This document shows positions 43,065 through 51,631 of a stretch of DNA of 64,000 nt, one piece after another. Within the stretch, counting starts at the first letter, position 1; each line of letters opens with the position of its first letter. Position numbers and translations under genes: made by a program. The notes under the pieces were generated by a model. It saw only the letters and a program-made list of their open reading frames with translations, was not told where the DNA came from and made no database searches. Source of the stretch: Rufibacter ruber (lineage in GTDB: Bacteria > Bacteroidota > Bacteroidia > Cytophagales > Hymenobacteraceae); assembly GCF_001647275.1 (NCBI RefSeq), contig NZ_LRMM01000014.1, positions 27,472 to 91,471 of the forward strand, written 5' to 3'.

Positions 43065-44326
43065 GTGGCTACACCTGTAAATCCCCCAGAAGAAGAACGG
43101 CATGACCCGTACGCCGTGCTCCGCATTCCTGAGTTCCGGCTTTATATCTCGGCCCGTTTCTGCATTACTTTGGCCATGCAGGTACAGGCGGTGGTGGTGG
43201 GGTGGCAGATCTATGACCTCACCAAAGACCCGCTGGCGCTGGGCTTGATTGGGTTGGTAGAAGCCATACCGTCTATCACGGTGGCGCTCTACGCCGCCAC
43301 GTGGCCGATATTGTTCCGCGCAAGCGCATTATCATGACGGTGCTGAGCGTGCTGTTGTTCTGTTCGCTGGCACTGCTGTTCTATACCTTAGATGTGGGGC
43401 AGGTGCTGCACCAGTTCGGCACCACGCCCATTTACTCGGTCATTTTCCTGAGCGGGTTGGCGCGCGGGTTCATGGGGCCGGCCACGTTCTCATTTATGCC
43501 GCAGCTCTTGCCAGACCGGAAGTTCTACGCCAATGCCATTACCTGGAGCAGCTCTACCTGGCAGGCGGCCTCAGTGGCGGGCCCGGCCATTGGCGGGTTG
43601 GTGTATGCGTTCGGCGGAGTTACGGCCGCGTTCAGTGTTGATGCCGCGCTGGTATTGCTGGCGCTGGTGCTCTATGGTTTTATTGCGGGTAGGCCGCTGC
43701 CGCTGAGTGATGGCCCCAAACTCAACATCAAAGAAAGTTTGCAGACGGGGCTGAAATTTGTGTTCGGGAACCAGATTATTTTGAGTGCGCTGGCGCTGGA
43801 TATGTTTGCGGTCCTCTTCGGCGGAGCCGTGGCCTTGCTACCTATTTTTGCGTCTGACATTTTGAAGATTGGTCCGCAGGGATTGGGCGCGCTACGGTCG
43901 GCTCCGGCCATTGGCTCGGTGACCATGGCGGTGTTCATGGCCTACCGGCCGATTACCTTTAACGCCGGGAAGAAGATGCTGTGGGCGGTGGCCGGGTTTG
44001 GCGCCTGTATTATTGGGTTTGGGTTGTCGCAGTTGTTTTGGCTGTCATTTGCGCTGCTGCTGATGAGTGGCGTGCTGGACAGTGTCTCAGTGATTATCAG
44101 GTCCACCTTGATTCATACGCTCACCCCCGAGCACATGAAAGGCCGCGTTTCCAGCGTGAACAACATCTTTGTGGGGTCCAGCAACGAGATTGGCTCTTTT
44201 GAGTCTGGTCTGGCGGCCAAGCTGCTGGGTGTGGTGCCGTCAGTGGTGTTTGGTGGTTCTATGACCATTTTGATTGTGGCGTTTACCGCCTGGAAAGCAG
44301 ATAAGCTCCGTAAGTTGAGTTTGTAG
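43065..44326 (+). pseudogene. MFS exporter (EntS-like), frame broken near 43293-43299
   Basis: A major-facilitator transporter of about 420 residues in two frames, 43065-43337 and 43301-44326. The first gives RIPEFRLYISARFCITLAMQ and the first two to three helices. The second continues MADIVPRKRIIMTVLSVLLF through the remaining helices to AFTAWKADKLRKLSL. The family sequence at the junction should read ALYAGHVADIVPRKR; the DNA has GCCGCCACGTGGCC where GCCGGCCACGTGGCC is expected. One G/C base is therefore missing. The subgroup resembles enterobactin exporter EntS and DUF894 transporters; the substrate is unknown. A sequencing error and a real mutation are both possible. Confidence 0.88.
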
Positions 44327-44353
44327 AAAAAGCTTTACTAAATATGCGTCTTT

Positions 44354-44394
44354 CCGTTTTTGGGTCTTTTTTTCAGAAATTGAGGCCAAAAACG
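44354..44394. repeat. Interspersed palindrome, copy 21
   Basis: Located 27 bases after the MFS stop. The left arm is diverged; TTCCGTTTTTGG and CCAAAAACGGGAA pair. Confidence 0.8.
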
Positions 44395-44450
44395 GGAAGA
44401 CGCTTTTATGTGACCTTTGCCGAATGACCTTAAGTCTGGGGCAAAAGCCG

Positions 44451-44890
44451 TTGGCGCAGACGCTCGCAGGTGCTGCGCACGCTAAGAGGTCTTGGGAGCG
44501 GACGATAATGCGGCGGCCAGCTAATTGAACCCACCCCTACCCCTCCAAGAAGGCGAGTCTTGTTGCATAGGAACGGAGTCTCATACAAGTAGAAGCCTTT
44601 CCCATGGAATGGTAGAGCACGAAAGCTACACCTGTGACGATGGCGGTGGCCACACCCTAGCTGATACTCCCCCTTTGAAGGGAGCGAAGGGGATGTTGAC
44701 ACCTGCCGAACCACGCATCGCAGAGGCATGGCCATACGGCAAATGCTCCACGCATGGCAGATATTCCCCTCCCCGGAGGGGTAGGGGTGGGTTCTACGCA
44801 TGGCAGATATTACCATGGTTCCCGGCGAGTCTGGAGACTCGCACCACTACATGTCACGAGTCAGAGACTCGCGCCAGTGCTTGTTTTTTC
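44451..44890 (+). repeat. Left arm of a ~435-bp inverted repeat flanking the cus genes
   Basis: This arm matches the reverse complement of 51632-52066 over its whole length with high identity (about nine bases in ten by eye). From outside to inside it contains the GACGCTCGCAGG palindrome, CCCACCCCTACCCCTCC, a conserved ATGGAATGGTAGAGCACGAA core, CCCCCTTTGAAGGG, a second CCCCTCCCCGGAGGGG block and the CGAGTCTGGAGACTCG palindrome. No credible ORF is present in it. Confidence 0.9.
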
Positions 44891-44894
44891 TTTT

Positions 44895-44956
44895 CAATAA
44901 CCAATCAGCGATTCTCCCAAGACCTCGTAGCGCCCGGAGGACCTGCGAGCGTCTGT
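44895..44956 (+). repeat. Inner inverted repeat, left copy, with GACCTCGTAGCG palindrome
   Basis: AATAACCAATCAGCGATTCT followed by CCCAAGACCTCGTAGCG matches the reverse complement of 51381-51449. It nests inside the long arms. Confidence 0.85.
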
Positions 44957-45007
44957 ACCCACGCCCCCTCTCTTTATCTTTGATTTCCATCTTTCTACCA
45001 TTCCCAC

Positions 45008-45015
45008 TATCTTTG
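45008..45015 (+). promoter_or_regulatory. -7 promoter box (TATCTTTG) for the efflux cluster
   Basis: TATCTTTG lies 22 bases before the TTG start at 45038; a TTTG occurs 25 bases upstream of it, slightly far for a -33 box. Confidence 0.5.
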
Positions 45016-45037
45016 CCGGAGAACGTATGCAGTTGCT

Positions 45038-45421
45038 TTGAAAATCAGGGTTATCTTCTTTGCGGTGTATCTTTTCCTGGGCTCCCTGCTGCCCAACTCA
45101 GACCTGCATGAGCTTTCCAAAATCTCTGATTTGCTGCAGCACTACCAGACGCACGTGGCCCTGAACGGACAGTTAAGCTTCACGGAGTTCCTGCACATGC
45201 ACTACCAGGGCTCCGAAAATACTCCCTCAGAAAACCATGACCGGCTCCCGCTCAAGCAGATGGGCAACTCGGCGTATGATTACTTTGTGGCCATGCCGCT
45301 GCTGCAGCCTACCTTTCAGCTACAGGAAATGCAGGAGCCGCAGCACTACCTTTCCCACCCTCAACCCCGGGTCGCAGACGCTTTTACCGGCAGCATCTGG
45401 CAACCGCCGCAAGTGGCGTAA
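45038..45421 (+). CDS. Small exported protein upstream of the metal efflux genes
   Basis: A 127-residue protein with a TTG start and an N-terminal hydrophobic signal (RVIFFAVYLFLGSLLPNSD). The mature part (LHELSKISDLLQHYQTHVAL, FTEFLHMHYQGSENTPSENH, DRLPLKQM) is rich in His and Asp/Glu. Similar short proteins precede CusA-type genes in other Bacteroidota, so metal binding in the periplasm or a regulatory role is plausible. I do not know a family name. Confidence 0.65.
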   Translation: MKIRVIFFAVYLFLGSLLPNSDLHELSKISDLLQHYQTHVALNGQLSFTEFLHMHYQGSENTPSENHDRLPLKQMGNSAYDYFVAMPLLQPTFQLQEMQEPQHYLSHPQPRVADAFTGSIWQPPQVA

Positions 45422-45483
45422 ATCTCCTTTTTATTGGCAGCATCAGCAGTCTGGCTACTTTCAAAAGCCCAGGCTTCTCACTT

Positions 45484-45578
45484 TTTGTCATTCTGAAAGA
45501 ACCTTGTGAGCAAACTAGATTAGCGTTAAATATGCGCCATTGCCGTTCGCAACCAAGTTCCTTCCAGGATGACAAAGA
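45484..45578. repeat. Short gene-less element with GIY-YIG cassette ends (second copy)
   Basis: The left TTTTGTCATTCTGAAAGAAC and right TTGCCGTTCGCAACCAAGTT then CCTTCCAGGATGACAAAG ends are inverted repeats, and both match the ends of the cassette at 4141. About 95 bp in all, with no ORF. Confidence 0.68.
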
Positions 45579-45618
45579 AAGATGTGTTTCTTCCAGTCCT
45601 GCATGCGAAGTGCATTTC

Positions 45619-45656
45619 CGTTTTTGACCTATTTTCTGAAAAACAGCCCGAAAACG
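45619..45656. repeat. Interspersed palindrome, copy 22
   Basis: CCGTTTTTGACCTATTTT and AAAACAGCCCGAAAACG, between the small exported gene and cusA. Confidence 0.85.
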
Positions 45657-45671
45657 AAAAAGCGCCTACTC

Positions 45672-45712
45672 AAAAGACCTCGTAGCGTCCGGAGGACCTG
45701 CGAGCGTCTCTG
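45672..45712 (+). repeat. GACCTCGTAGCGTCCGGAGG palindrome, copy 3
   Basis: Imperfect palindrome centred on TCCGGA: AGACCTCGTAGCGTCCGGAG then GACCTGCGAGCGTCT. It is present five times in this region: 44452, 44916, 45672, 51383 and 52022. Confidence 0.82.
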
Positions 45713-45783
45713 CCAATAGCCCAATCAACCTCATTTTCCCAGAACCGCCCGGAAGGCTACCGTTCAGGCGTTCTCCGGCCTTG

Positions 45784-45822
45784 CCGTTTTTGGCTTGTTT
45801 TTGAGAAAACAGGCCAAAAACG
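45784..45822. repeat. Interspersed palindrome, copy 23
   Basis: Very well preserved, with GCCG/CGGC outer pairs; it ends 21 bases before the cusA start. Confidence 0.93.
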
Positions 45823-45843
45823 GCGTCATCCCAAAGCAAGAAC

Positions 45844-48800
45844 ATGTTACAGAAGATTATAGAGTTTTCCATCAAGAACAAGCTGGTGATTGGCTTGCTC
45901 ACGGTGGCCTTGGTGGCGTGGGGCGTGTACAACGTGCAGCGCCTGCCCATTGATGCCGTGCCCGACATCACCAACAACCAAGTGCAGGTCATCACGGTGT
46001 CGCCGTCGTTGGGGGCGCAGGAGGTGGAGCGGCTCATCTCGTTCCCCGTGGAGCAGTCGGTGGCCAGCGTGCCGGGCGTGACCGAGATCAGGTCGTTCTC
46101 CCGTTTCGGGCTGTCACTGGTGACGGTGGTCTTTGACGAGGACCGCGACATTTACTGGGCCCGCCAGCAAATCACCGAGAAACTGAAAGAGGCCGAGGAG
46201 CAGATTCCCGAAGGCATGGGTTCGCCCACCTTGGCGCCCATTTCCAGCGGTTTGGGCGAGATTTACCAGTACGAGCTTCGGCCGGCGGCCGGATATGAAA
46301 GTAAGTACAACGCCACCGAACTGCGCACCATTCAAGACTGGATTGTGCGTCGGCAACTGTTGGGAACGCCCGGCGTGGCCGAGGTCAGTAGTTTCGGGGG
46401 CAAGCTGAAGCAGTATGAGGTAGCCATCAACCCCGAGAAGCTCCGCAGTTTCAACCTCACCATCACCCATATTTTCAACGCGCTGGAGAAAAACAACGCC
46501 AACGCGGGCGGCGCTTACATTGAAAAAGACCCCAACGCCTACTTCATCCGCACGGAAGGGCTGGTGAAAGGTCCTGAGGACATCGGGCGTATTGTGGTCA
46601 CCAACACCGCGGGCGGGGCGCCGGTCTTGATCAGGGACGTAGCCGAGGTGCGCGAGGGTTCGGCCATCCGGTACGGGGCCATGGTGAACGAGCAGGGCGA
46701 AGTAGCAGGCGGCATTGTGATGATGCTCAAAGGCGAAAACTCATCGCAGGTGATTCAGCGGGTGAAGGACAAGGTAGCTGAAATCAGGAAAACGCTGCCG
46801 AAGGGCGTGGTGCTGGAGCCATTCCTGGACCGCACTAAACTGGTGAACCGCGCCATTAACACCGTAGAAACCAACCTCGCCGAAGGCGCTTTGATTGTGG
46901 TCTTCGTGTTGGTGCTGCTCCTGGGCAACTGGCGGGCAGGCTTGTTGGTGGCCTCCGTGATTCCGCTGGCCATGCTGTTCGCCATCTCGCTCATGAACGT
47001 GTTCGGCGTGTCTGGTAACCTCATGAGTTTGGGCGCGCTGGACTTCGGGCTGATTGTGGACGGGGCCGTCATTATTGTGGAGGCGGTCATTCACAGCATC
47101 CATACCAGCGAGTACGCGCAGCAGGGCGTTTTTAGGCTTTCGCGCAAGCAGATGGACGATGAGGTGCAGGGCTCGGCCAGCAAGATGATGGGCTTTGCGT
47201 CGTTCGGGCAGATTATCATTCTCATTGTGTACCTGCCTATTCTGGCGCTGGTGGGCATTGAGGGCAAGATGTTCAAACCCATGGCGCAGACGGTTTCCTT
47301 CGCTATTCTGGGCGCATTCCTGTTGTCGCTCACCTACGTGCCCATGATGGCCTCGCTAGTCCTAAGCCGCAAAACGCAGCACAAAGAGAACATTTCAGAC
47401 CGCATCATGCAGGCCATTAACCGCGCCTACCAACCGCTGCTCAACTTCGCGCTACGCGCCAAAACGCTGGTACTGGGCATTGCTTTGGGGCTGTTCGCGC
47501 TGAGTCTGGTGCTGTTCACGCAAATGGGCGGCGAGTTTATTCCGTCTCTGGACGAAGGCGATTTTGCTATTGAAACCCGTGTGCTCACGGGCAGCTCCCT
47601 CAATGAGACCATTGAAGTGGTGCAGAAAGCTTCCAAATTGCTCAAGCAGACCTTCCCCGAGGTAGAGAAAGTAGTCACCAAAATCGGCTCTGCCGAAGTA
47701 CCCACCGAGCCCAACCCCGTGGAACTAGGCGACATGATTGTGGTCCTGAAAGAACGTGACCAGTGGACCAGCGCCAGCTCCCGGGTGGAGCTGGCGAACA
47801 AAATGTCTGACGTGCTGCACCAGAACCTGCCGCAGGCCACCTTTGGCGTGCAACAACCTATTCAGATGCGGTTCAACGAGCTCATGACGGGCGCGCGGCA
47901 AGACGTGGTGCTCAAAATCTACGGCGAAGACATGGACCAACTGGCCCTGTACGCCCAGAAAACTGGCAAACTGGTGCAACCCATTGAAGGCGCGCAGGAC
48001 CTCTATATTGAGGAAATGAGCGGACTGCCGCAGGTGGTGGTGCAATATGACCGCGAGCAGATAGCCCGCTACGGCCTCACCATTGAAGACGTCAACCGCA
48101 CCGTGACAGCCGCCTTTGCCGGAGAAATTGCCGGACAGGTCTATGAAGGCGAAAAACGCTTCGACCTGGTGGTGCGCCTGAACCAGCAAAACCGACAGGA
48201 CATTTCTGATGTGCAGCGCCTGTACGTGAGCAATAAAAACGGCCTGCAGATTCCGCTGGAGCACATCGCCCAGGTGGAGATGAAGGAAGGCCCCAACCAG
48301 ATTCAGCGCGACGGCACCCGCCGCCGCATCACCATTGGCTTCAACGTGCGCAACCGCGATGTGCAGAGCATTGTCACTGAGATTCAGCAGAAAATTGAGG
48401 CGCAAATTCAGTTGCCGCCCGGCTATACCATCACCTACGGCGGCGAGTTCCAGAACCTGATTGAGGCTAAAGAACGGCTCTCGGTGGCGGTCCCGCTGGC
48501 GCTGGCGCTCATCTTCGTGCTGCTGTTTTTCGCCTTTAAATCCATTAAACAGTCTATTCTCATCTTCACGGCCATTCCGCTGTCTGCCATTGGCGGCGTG
48601 TTTGCCCTGCTCCTGCGCGACATGCCGTTCAGCATCTCGGCGGGCGTGGGCTTTATTGCGCTGTTTGGCGTGGCGGTGCTCAACGGCATTGTGATGATAG
48701 GCTATTTCAACCAACTAAAAGCCAGCGGTATGACCAATCTGGAACAAATCATACGGGAAGGAACGGCCGCCCGTCTGCGGCCCATCATCATGACGGCCAC

Positions 48801-50214
48801 CGTGGCCTCCCTCGGTTTCCTGCCCATGGCCTTGTCTTCCTCGGCGGGCGCCGAAGTACAGAAACCCCTCGCCACCGTGGTCATTGGCGGACTGCTCTCG
48901 GCCACGCTGCTCACGCTGGTGGTGCTGCCCATCATCTACTATTTCTCAGAGAAAGGCTTCGGTGGGTTGAAGAAATCAGCGGCGCTGTGGCTCCTGCCGT
49001 TCGGTCTGGTGCTGCCCATGACTTCCCAAGCTCAGACCAATCCGTCGCAAACTCTGTCTCTGGCGCAGGTGCTGGAACTGGCTAAGCAGCACAACCAACA
49101 GCTCAAAAGCGCGGCCTTGGAAGTGGAAATGCGGGGCGCGTTGCAGAAAACCGCGGTGGATATTCCCAAAACCGAAGTTACCTACAGCCAGGGCGAAATC
49201 AACAGCCCCGTCACCGATGACCGCATAGGTATAAGCCAGACCATTCCGTTCCCTACGGTCTGGAAAGCGCAGGGCAAGCTGTTGCAGGATCAGAAGAACC
49301 TAAGCCAGCAGCAGCTGAACCTGGAGCAGCACGAGCTGTTGTATCAGGTAAAACAAGCCTACGCCCGGCTGGCGTTTCTGCATCAGGCCCACCAACTGCT
49401 ACAGCGACAAGACAGCATTTTTCAGGTATTGGAGCGAGCCGCCGAAGTCAGGTTCAGGACGGGCGAAACGGGGCTGCTGGAGAAAACCACCGCCACCACC
49501 CAGCGGCTGGAACTCACCGACCGCCTAAGGCAGAACCAAAGCGCTCTGGCTGTGGCGCAGGCGCAACTGAATGCCTTGGTACAAGCTCCGCAACCCTTGC
49601 AAATCACGCCGCAGCCGCTGCAACTGGACAGCACTTCCTTCGGCGTAGCCGAAACTCAGAACCACCCGCTCCTGCAAGTGCACCAACAGCAGATTGCCGT
49701 AGCCGACCGCGAGCGGCAGGTGGAGAAAAGCAGATTAGCCCCTGATATTACCTTGGGGTATTTCAACCAATCGTTGATTGGCACTTATGACATCAACGGG
49801 CGGGTAGAAACGGCCGCAGATAGAAGCCGGCGGTTCCAGGGCGTGGAAGCGGGGGTGGCGGTGCCGCTCTGGCAAGGGGCGCAGCGGGCGCGCGTGAAAG
49901 CCGCCGCTTTGGGCAAACAGGCCGCCGAGGCTTCGCTCCAAAACCAGCAGCACCTTTTGCAGAGCGAGTGGCAGGCGGCGCAGGAAACCCAGCAGCGGCT
50001 TCGGCAGAGTGTGCAGTTTTACCGCGAACAGGTGCTGGTGAACGCCCGCCTGGCCCTTACCCAAGCCGACAAAGCCTACCGCAGCGGCGAGGCCAGCTAC
50101 CTGAGCTACCTTCAGGCCGCCGACCAGCAGTTACGCACCCAGCAGAATTACCTCCAGCTCCTGCTGGATTATCAGTTAAACGTCTTTCAACTCCAATACC
50201 TAGGAGGCAACTAA
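45844..50214 (+). CDS. CusA/CzcA heavy-metal RND efflux pump fused to a TolC-like outer membrane factor
   Basis: A 1456-residue protein. Residues 1 to about 1045 are a complete HME-RND proton/metal antiporter: 12 hydrophobic helices with two periplasmic loops, starting MLQKIIEFSIKNKLVIGLLT, and the proton-relay helix motif LGALDFGLIVDGAVIIVEAV in the fourth helix. After about residue 1060 a second signal-like segment (ALWLLPFGLVLPMTSQAQ) leads into a TolC/OEP domain of about 400 residues with its coiled-coil pattern (LSLAQVLELAKQHNQQLKSA). The fusion joins inner-membrane pump and outer-membrane channel in one chain and is known from other Bacteroidota. The likely cargo is Cu, Ag, Co, Zn or Cd. 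Confidence 0.95.
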   Translation: MLQKIIEFSIKNKLVIGLLTVALVAWGVYNVQRLPIDAVPDITNNQVQVITVSPSLGAQEVERLISFPVEQSVASVPGVTEIRSFSRFGLSLVTVVFDEDRDIYWARQQITEKLKEAEEQIPEGMGSPTLAPISSGLGEIYQYELRPAAGYESKYNATELRTIQDWIVRRQLLGTPGVAEVSSFGGKLKQYEVAINPEKLRSFNLTITHIFNALEKNNANAGGAYIEKDPNAYFIRTEGLVKGPEDIGRIVVTNTAGGAPVLIRDVAEVREGSAIRYGAMVNEQGEVAGGIVMMLKGENSSQVIQRVKDKVAEIRKTLPKGVVLEPFLDRTKLVNRAINTVETNLAEGALIVVFVLVLLLGNWRAGLLVASVIPLAMLFAISLMNVFGVSGNLMSLGALDFGLIVDGAVIIVEAVIHSIHTSEYAQQGVFRLSRKQMDDEVQGSASKMMGFASFGQIIILIVYLPILALVGIEGKMFKPMAQTVSFAILGAFLLSLTYVPMMASLVLSRKTQHKENISDRIMQAINRAYQPLLNFALRAKTLVLGIALGLFALSLVLFTQMGGEFIPSLDEGDFAIETRVLTGSSLNETIEVVQKASKLLKQTFPEVEKVVTKIGSAEVPTEPNPVELGDMIVVLKERDQWTSASSRVELANKMSDVLHQNLPQATFGVQQPIQMRFNELMTGARQDVVLKIYGEDMDQLALYAQKTGKLVQPIEGAQDLYIEEMSGLPQVVVQYDREQIARYGLTIEDVNRTVTAAFAGEIAGQVYEGEKRFDLVVRLNQQNRQDISDVQRLYVSNKNGLQIPLEHIAQVEMKEGPNQIQRDGTRRRITIGFNVRNRDVQSIVTEIQQKIEAQIQLPPGYTITYGGEFQNLIEAKERLSVAVPLALALIFVLLFFAFKSIKQSILIFTAIPLSAIGGVFALLLRDMPFSISAGVGFIALFGVAVLNGIVMIGYFNQLKASGMTNLEQIIREGTAARLRPIIMTATVASLGFLPMALSSSAGAEVQKPLATVVIGGLLSATLLTLVVLPIIYYFSEKGFGGLKKSAALWLLPFGLVLPMTSQAQTNPSQTLSLAQVLELAKQHNQQLKSAALEVEMRGALQKTAVDIPKTEVTYSQGEINSPVTDDRIGISQTIPFPTVWKAQGKLLQDQKNLSQQQLNLEQHELLYQVKQAYARLAFLHQAHQLLQRQDSIFQVLERAAEVRFRTGETGLLEKTTATTQRLELTDRLRQNQSALAVAQAQLNALVQAPQPLQITPQPLQLDSTSFGVAETQNHPLLQVHQQQIAVADRERQVEKSRLAPDITLGYFNQSLIGTYDINGRVETAADRSRRFQGVEAGVAVPLWQGAQRARVKAAALGKQAAEASLQNQQHLLQSEWQAAQETQQRLRQSVQFYREQVLVNARLALTQADKAYRSGEASYLSYLQAADQQLRTQQNYLQLLLDYQLNVFQLQYLGGN

Positions 50215-50215
50215 T

Positions 50216-51379
50216 ATGAGAACTAACTTTTTATCCTTCGCCATCGCCGGGCTTTTCCTGGTTTCGGCGTGTTCTGAGAAAAACAGCCCCGAAACGGAAA
50301 CGCCTGCCGCCCAATCCGCCGCCGCTGCCCCAGAAAACCCGGACGTGATTACGCTCACCGAGCAGCAGATGCAGAACACCGGCATTGAGTTGGGCGCGCC
50401 TTCGCTACAGAAACTGGGCAGCACCTTGCAGCTGTCCGGGGAGATTGACGTGCCACCCACTAGTCTGGTGAGTGTCTCGGTGCCCTATGGCGGCTTCGTG
50501 AAAACCATGAACCTGTTGCCCGGCCAGCACATCAACAAAGGTCAGGTGCTGGCCACCCTCCAGCACCAAGATTACGTGCAGCTGCAACAGGATTACCTGG
50601 ATACCCGCGCCCGCCTGCAACTGGCCAATCTGGAGTACGCCCGTCAGCAGGAACTTACCCAGGAGAAGGTGAGCGCGCTTAAAAACCTGCAACAGGTGAA
50701 GACTGAACGCGAAGTCTTGCAGAATAGTTTGGCGGCTTTGCGCGAGAAACTGCTCATGATTAACATCAACCCGGCGCGCCTGCAAAACGGAAAAATCAGC
50801 CGCACCATCAACATCGTCTCGCCCATCAACGGCTTCGTGAAGAACACGCTGGTGAACGTGGGCAAGATGGTGAGTTCTACTGATGTGCTGTTTGAACTGG
50901 TGAACACCGATGACCTGCACCTCAAGCTCAACGCCTTTGAGAAAGACGTACCGTGCCTGAGCCCCGGCCAGCGCCTCACCTACACCCTGCCCAATGACGC
51001 CACTCCCCGCTCCGCGGAAATCATCTTGGTAGGCCACAGCGTGGAAGGCGACAAAACCGTTCCCGTACATGCCCACCTGGACCACCACGATGAGCACAAG
51101 CTGCTGCCCGGCATGTACGTCACCGCCACCGTACCCACCAAAGAGCGCGCGGTAACCGCTCTGCCCGAAAGCGCCGTGGTGCAGTTTCAAGGGGTTTCGT
51201 ACATCTATGCAAGTTCTGACAAACGTACATTTAAACGCGTAGAGGTGCAGACGGGTCTCAAGGGAAATGGCTTTGTAGAAGTGCAGCTACCCGCGGAACT
51301 GCAAAATTCTAACCGCATTGCTGTGAAAGGCGCGCATAATTTGCTGGCCATGCAGGAGAACAAGGAGGAGGAAGAGTAA
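50216..51379 (+). CDS. RND efflux periplasmic adaptor (CusB/CzcB family), lipoprotein
   Basis: A 387-residue membrane-fusion protein that bridges pump and outer-membrane channel. The lipobox Cys19 is in LVSACSEKN. The barrel-sandwich and hairpin domains are seen in VPYGGFVKTMNLLPGQHINK then GQVLATLQH and in the coiled coil around RLQLANLEYARQQELTQEKV. It starts one base after the cusA stop. Oddly, codons 16-29 are an in-frame copy of the interspersed palindrome and encode the start of the linker after the lipidated Cys. No dedicated metal-binding C-terminal extension is seen. Confidence 0.94.
   Translation: MRTNFLSFAIAGLFLVSACSEKNSPETETPAAQSAAAAPENPDVITLTEQQMQNTGIELGAPSLQKLGSTLQLSGEIDVPPTSLVSVSVPYGGFVKTMNLLPGQHINKGQVLATLQHQDYVQLQQDYLDTRARLQLANLEYARQQELTQEKVSALKNLQQVKTEREVLQNSLAALREKLLMININPARLQNGKISRTINIVSPINGFVKNTLVNVGKMVSSTDVLFELVNTDDLHLKLNAFEKDVPCLSPGQRLTYTLPNDATPRSAEIILVGHSVEGDKTVPVHAHLDHHDEHKLLPGMYVTATVPTKERAVTALPESAVVQFQGVSYIYASSDKRTFKRVEVQTGLKGNGFVEVQLPAELQNSNRIAVKGAHNLLAMQENKEEEE
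50261..50300. repeat. Interspersed palindrome, copy 24, inside the cusB coding sequence
   Basis: GTTTCGGCGTGTTCTGAGAA followed by AAACAGCCCCGAAAC has the spacing and arm order of the repeat. It covers the last residues of the signal peptide, the lipidated Cys and the first linker residues. Confidence 0.7.
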
Positions 51380-51380
51380 T

Positions 51381-51449
51381 TGGCGCAGACGCTCGCAGGT
51401 CCTCCGGACGCTACGAGGTCTTGGGAGAATTGCTGATTGGTTATTGGGC
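51381..51449 (-). repeat. Inner inverted repeat, right copy
   Basis: Reverse complement of 44895-44956, including the GACGCTCGCAGGTCCTCCGG palindrome. It starts 2 bases after the cusB stop. Confidence 0.85.
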
Positions 51450-51517
51450 CTGTTTAGTATTTTCTGATCATTGGCGCAAGTGTCTGCTTTTTTGTAGTCT
51501 TTTGAAGCTGTTTGCTT

Positions 51518-51558
51518 CTGTTTCTGGCCTGTTTTCGCAAAAGAAGAGCCAAAACAGC
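51518..51558. repeat. Interspersed palindrome, copy 25
   Basis: CTGTTTCTGGCCTGTTTTCG and GAGCCAAAACAG, between the inner and outer right-hand repeats of the cus segment. Confidence 0.78.
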
Positions 51559-51631
51559 GACACAAGCGGGTGCTGGCGCCAGTACAGAAGCTATCTAAAG
51601 CTCATTTTTGGAAATGCTAAACAGGCTCATT

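Noticed and set aside
44525..44983. ORFs across the left arm of the long inverted repeat, and their counterparts at 51663-52334
   Set aside because: They read repeat sequence and palindromes; frames differ between the two arms, so no shared protein is encoded.
32111..45822. Palindromes simply being rho-independent terminators
   Set aside because: Several lie upstream of starts or beside separate terminators, arms are A/T-ended on both sides, and sequence is conserved far beyond what a terminator needs; termination may still be a side effect.
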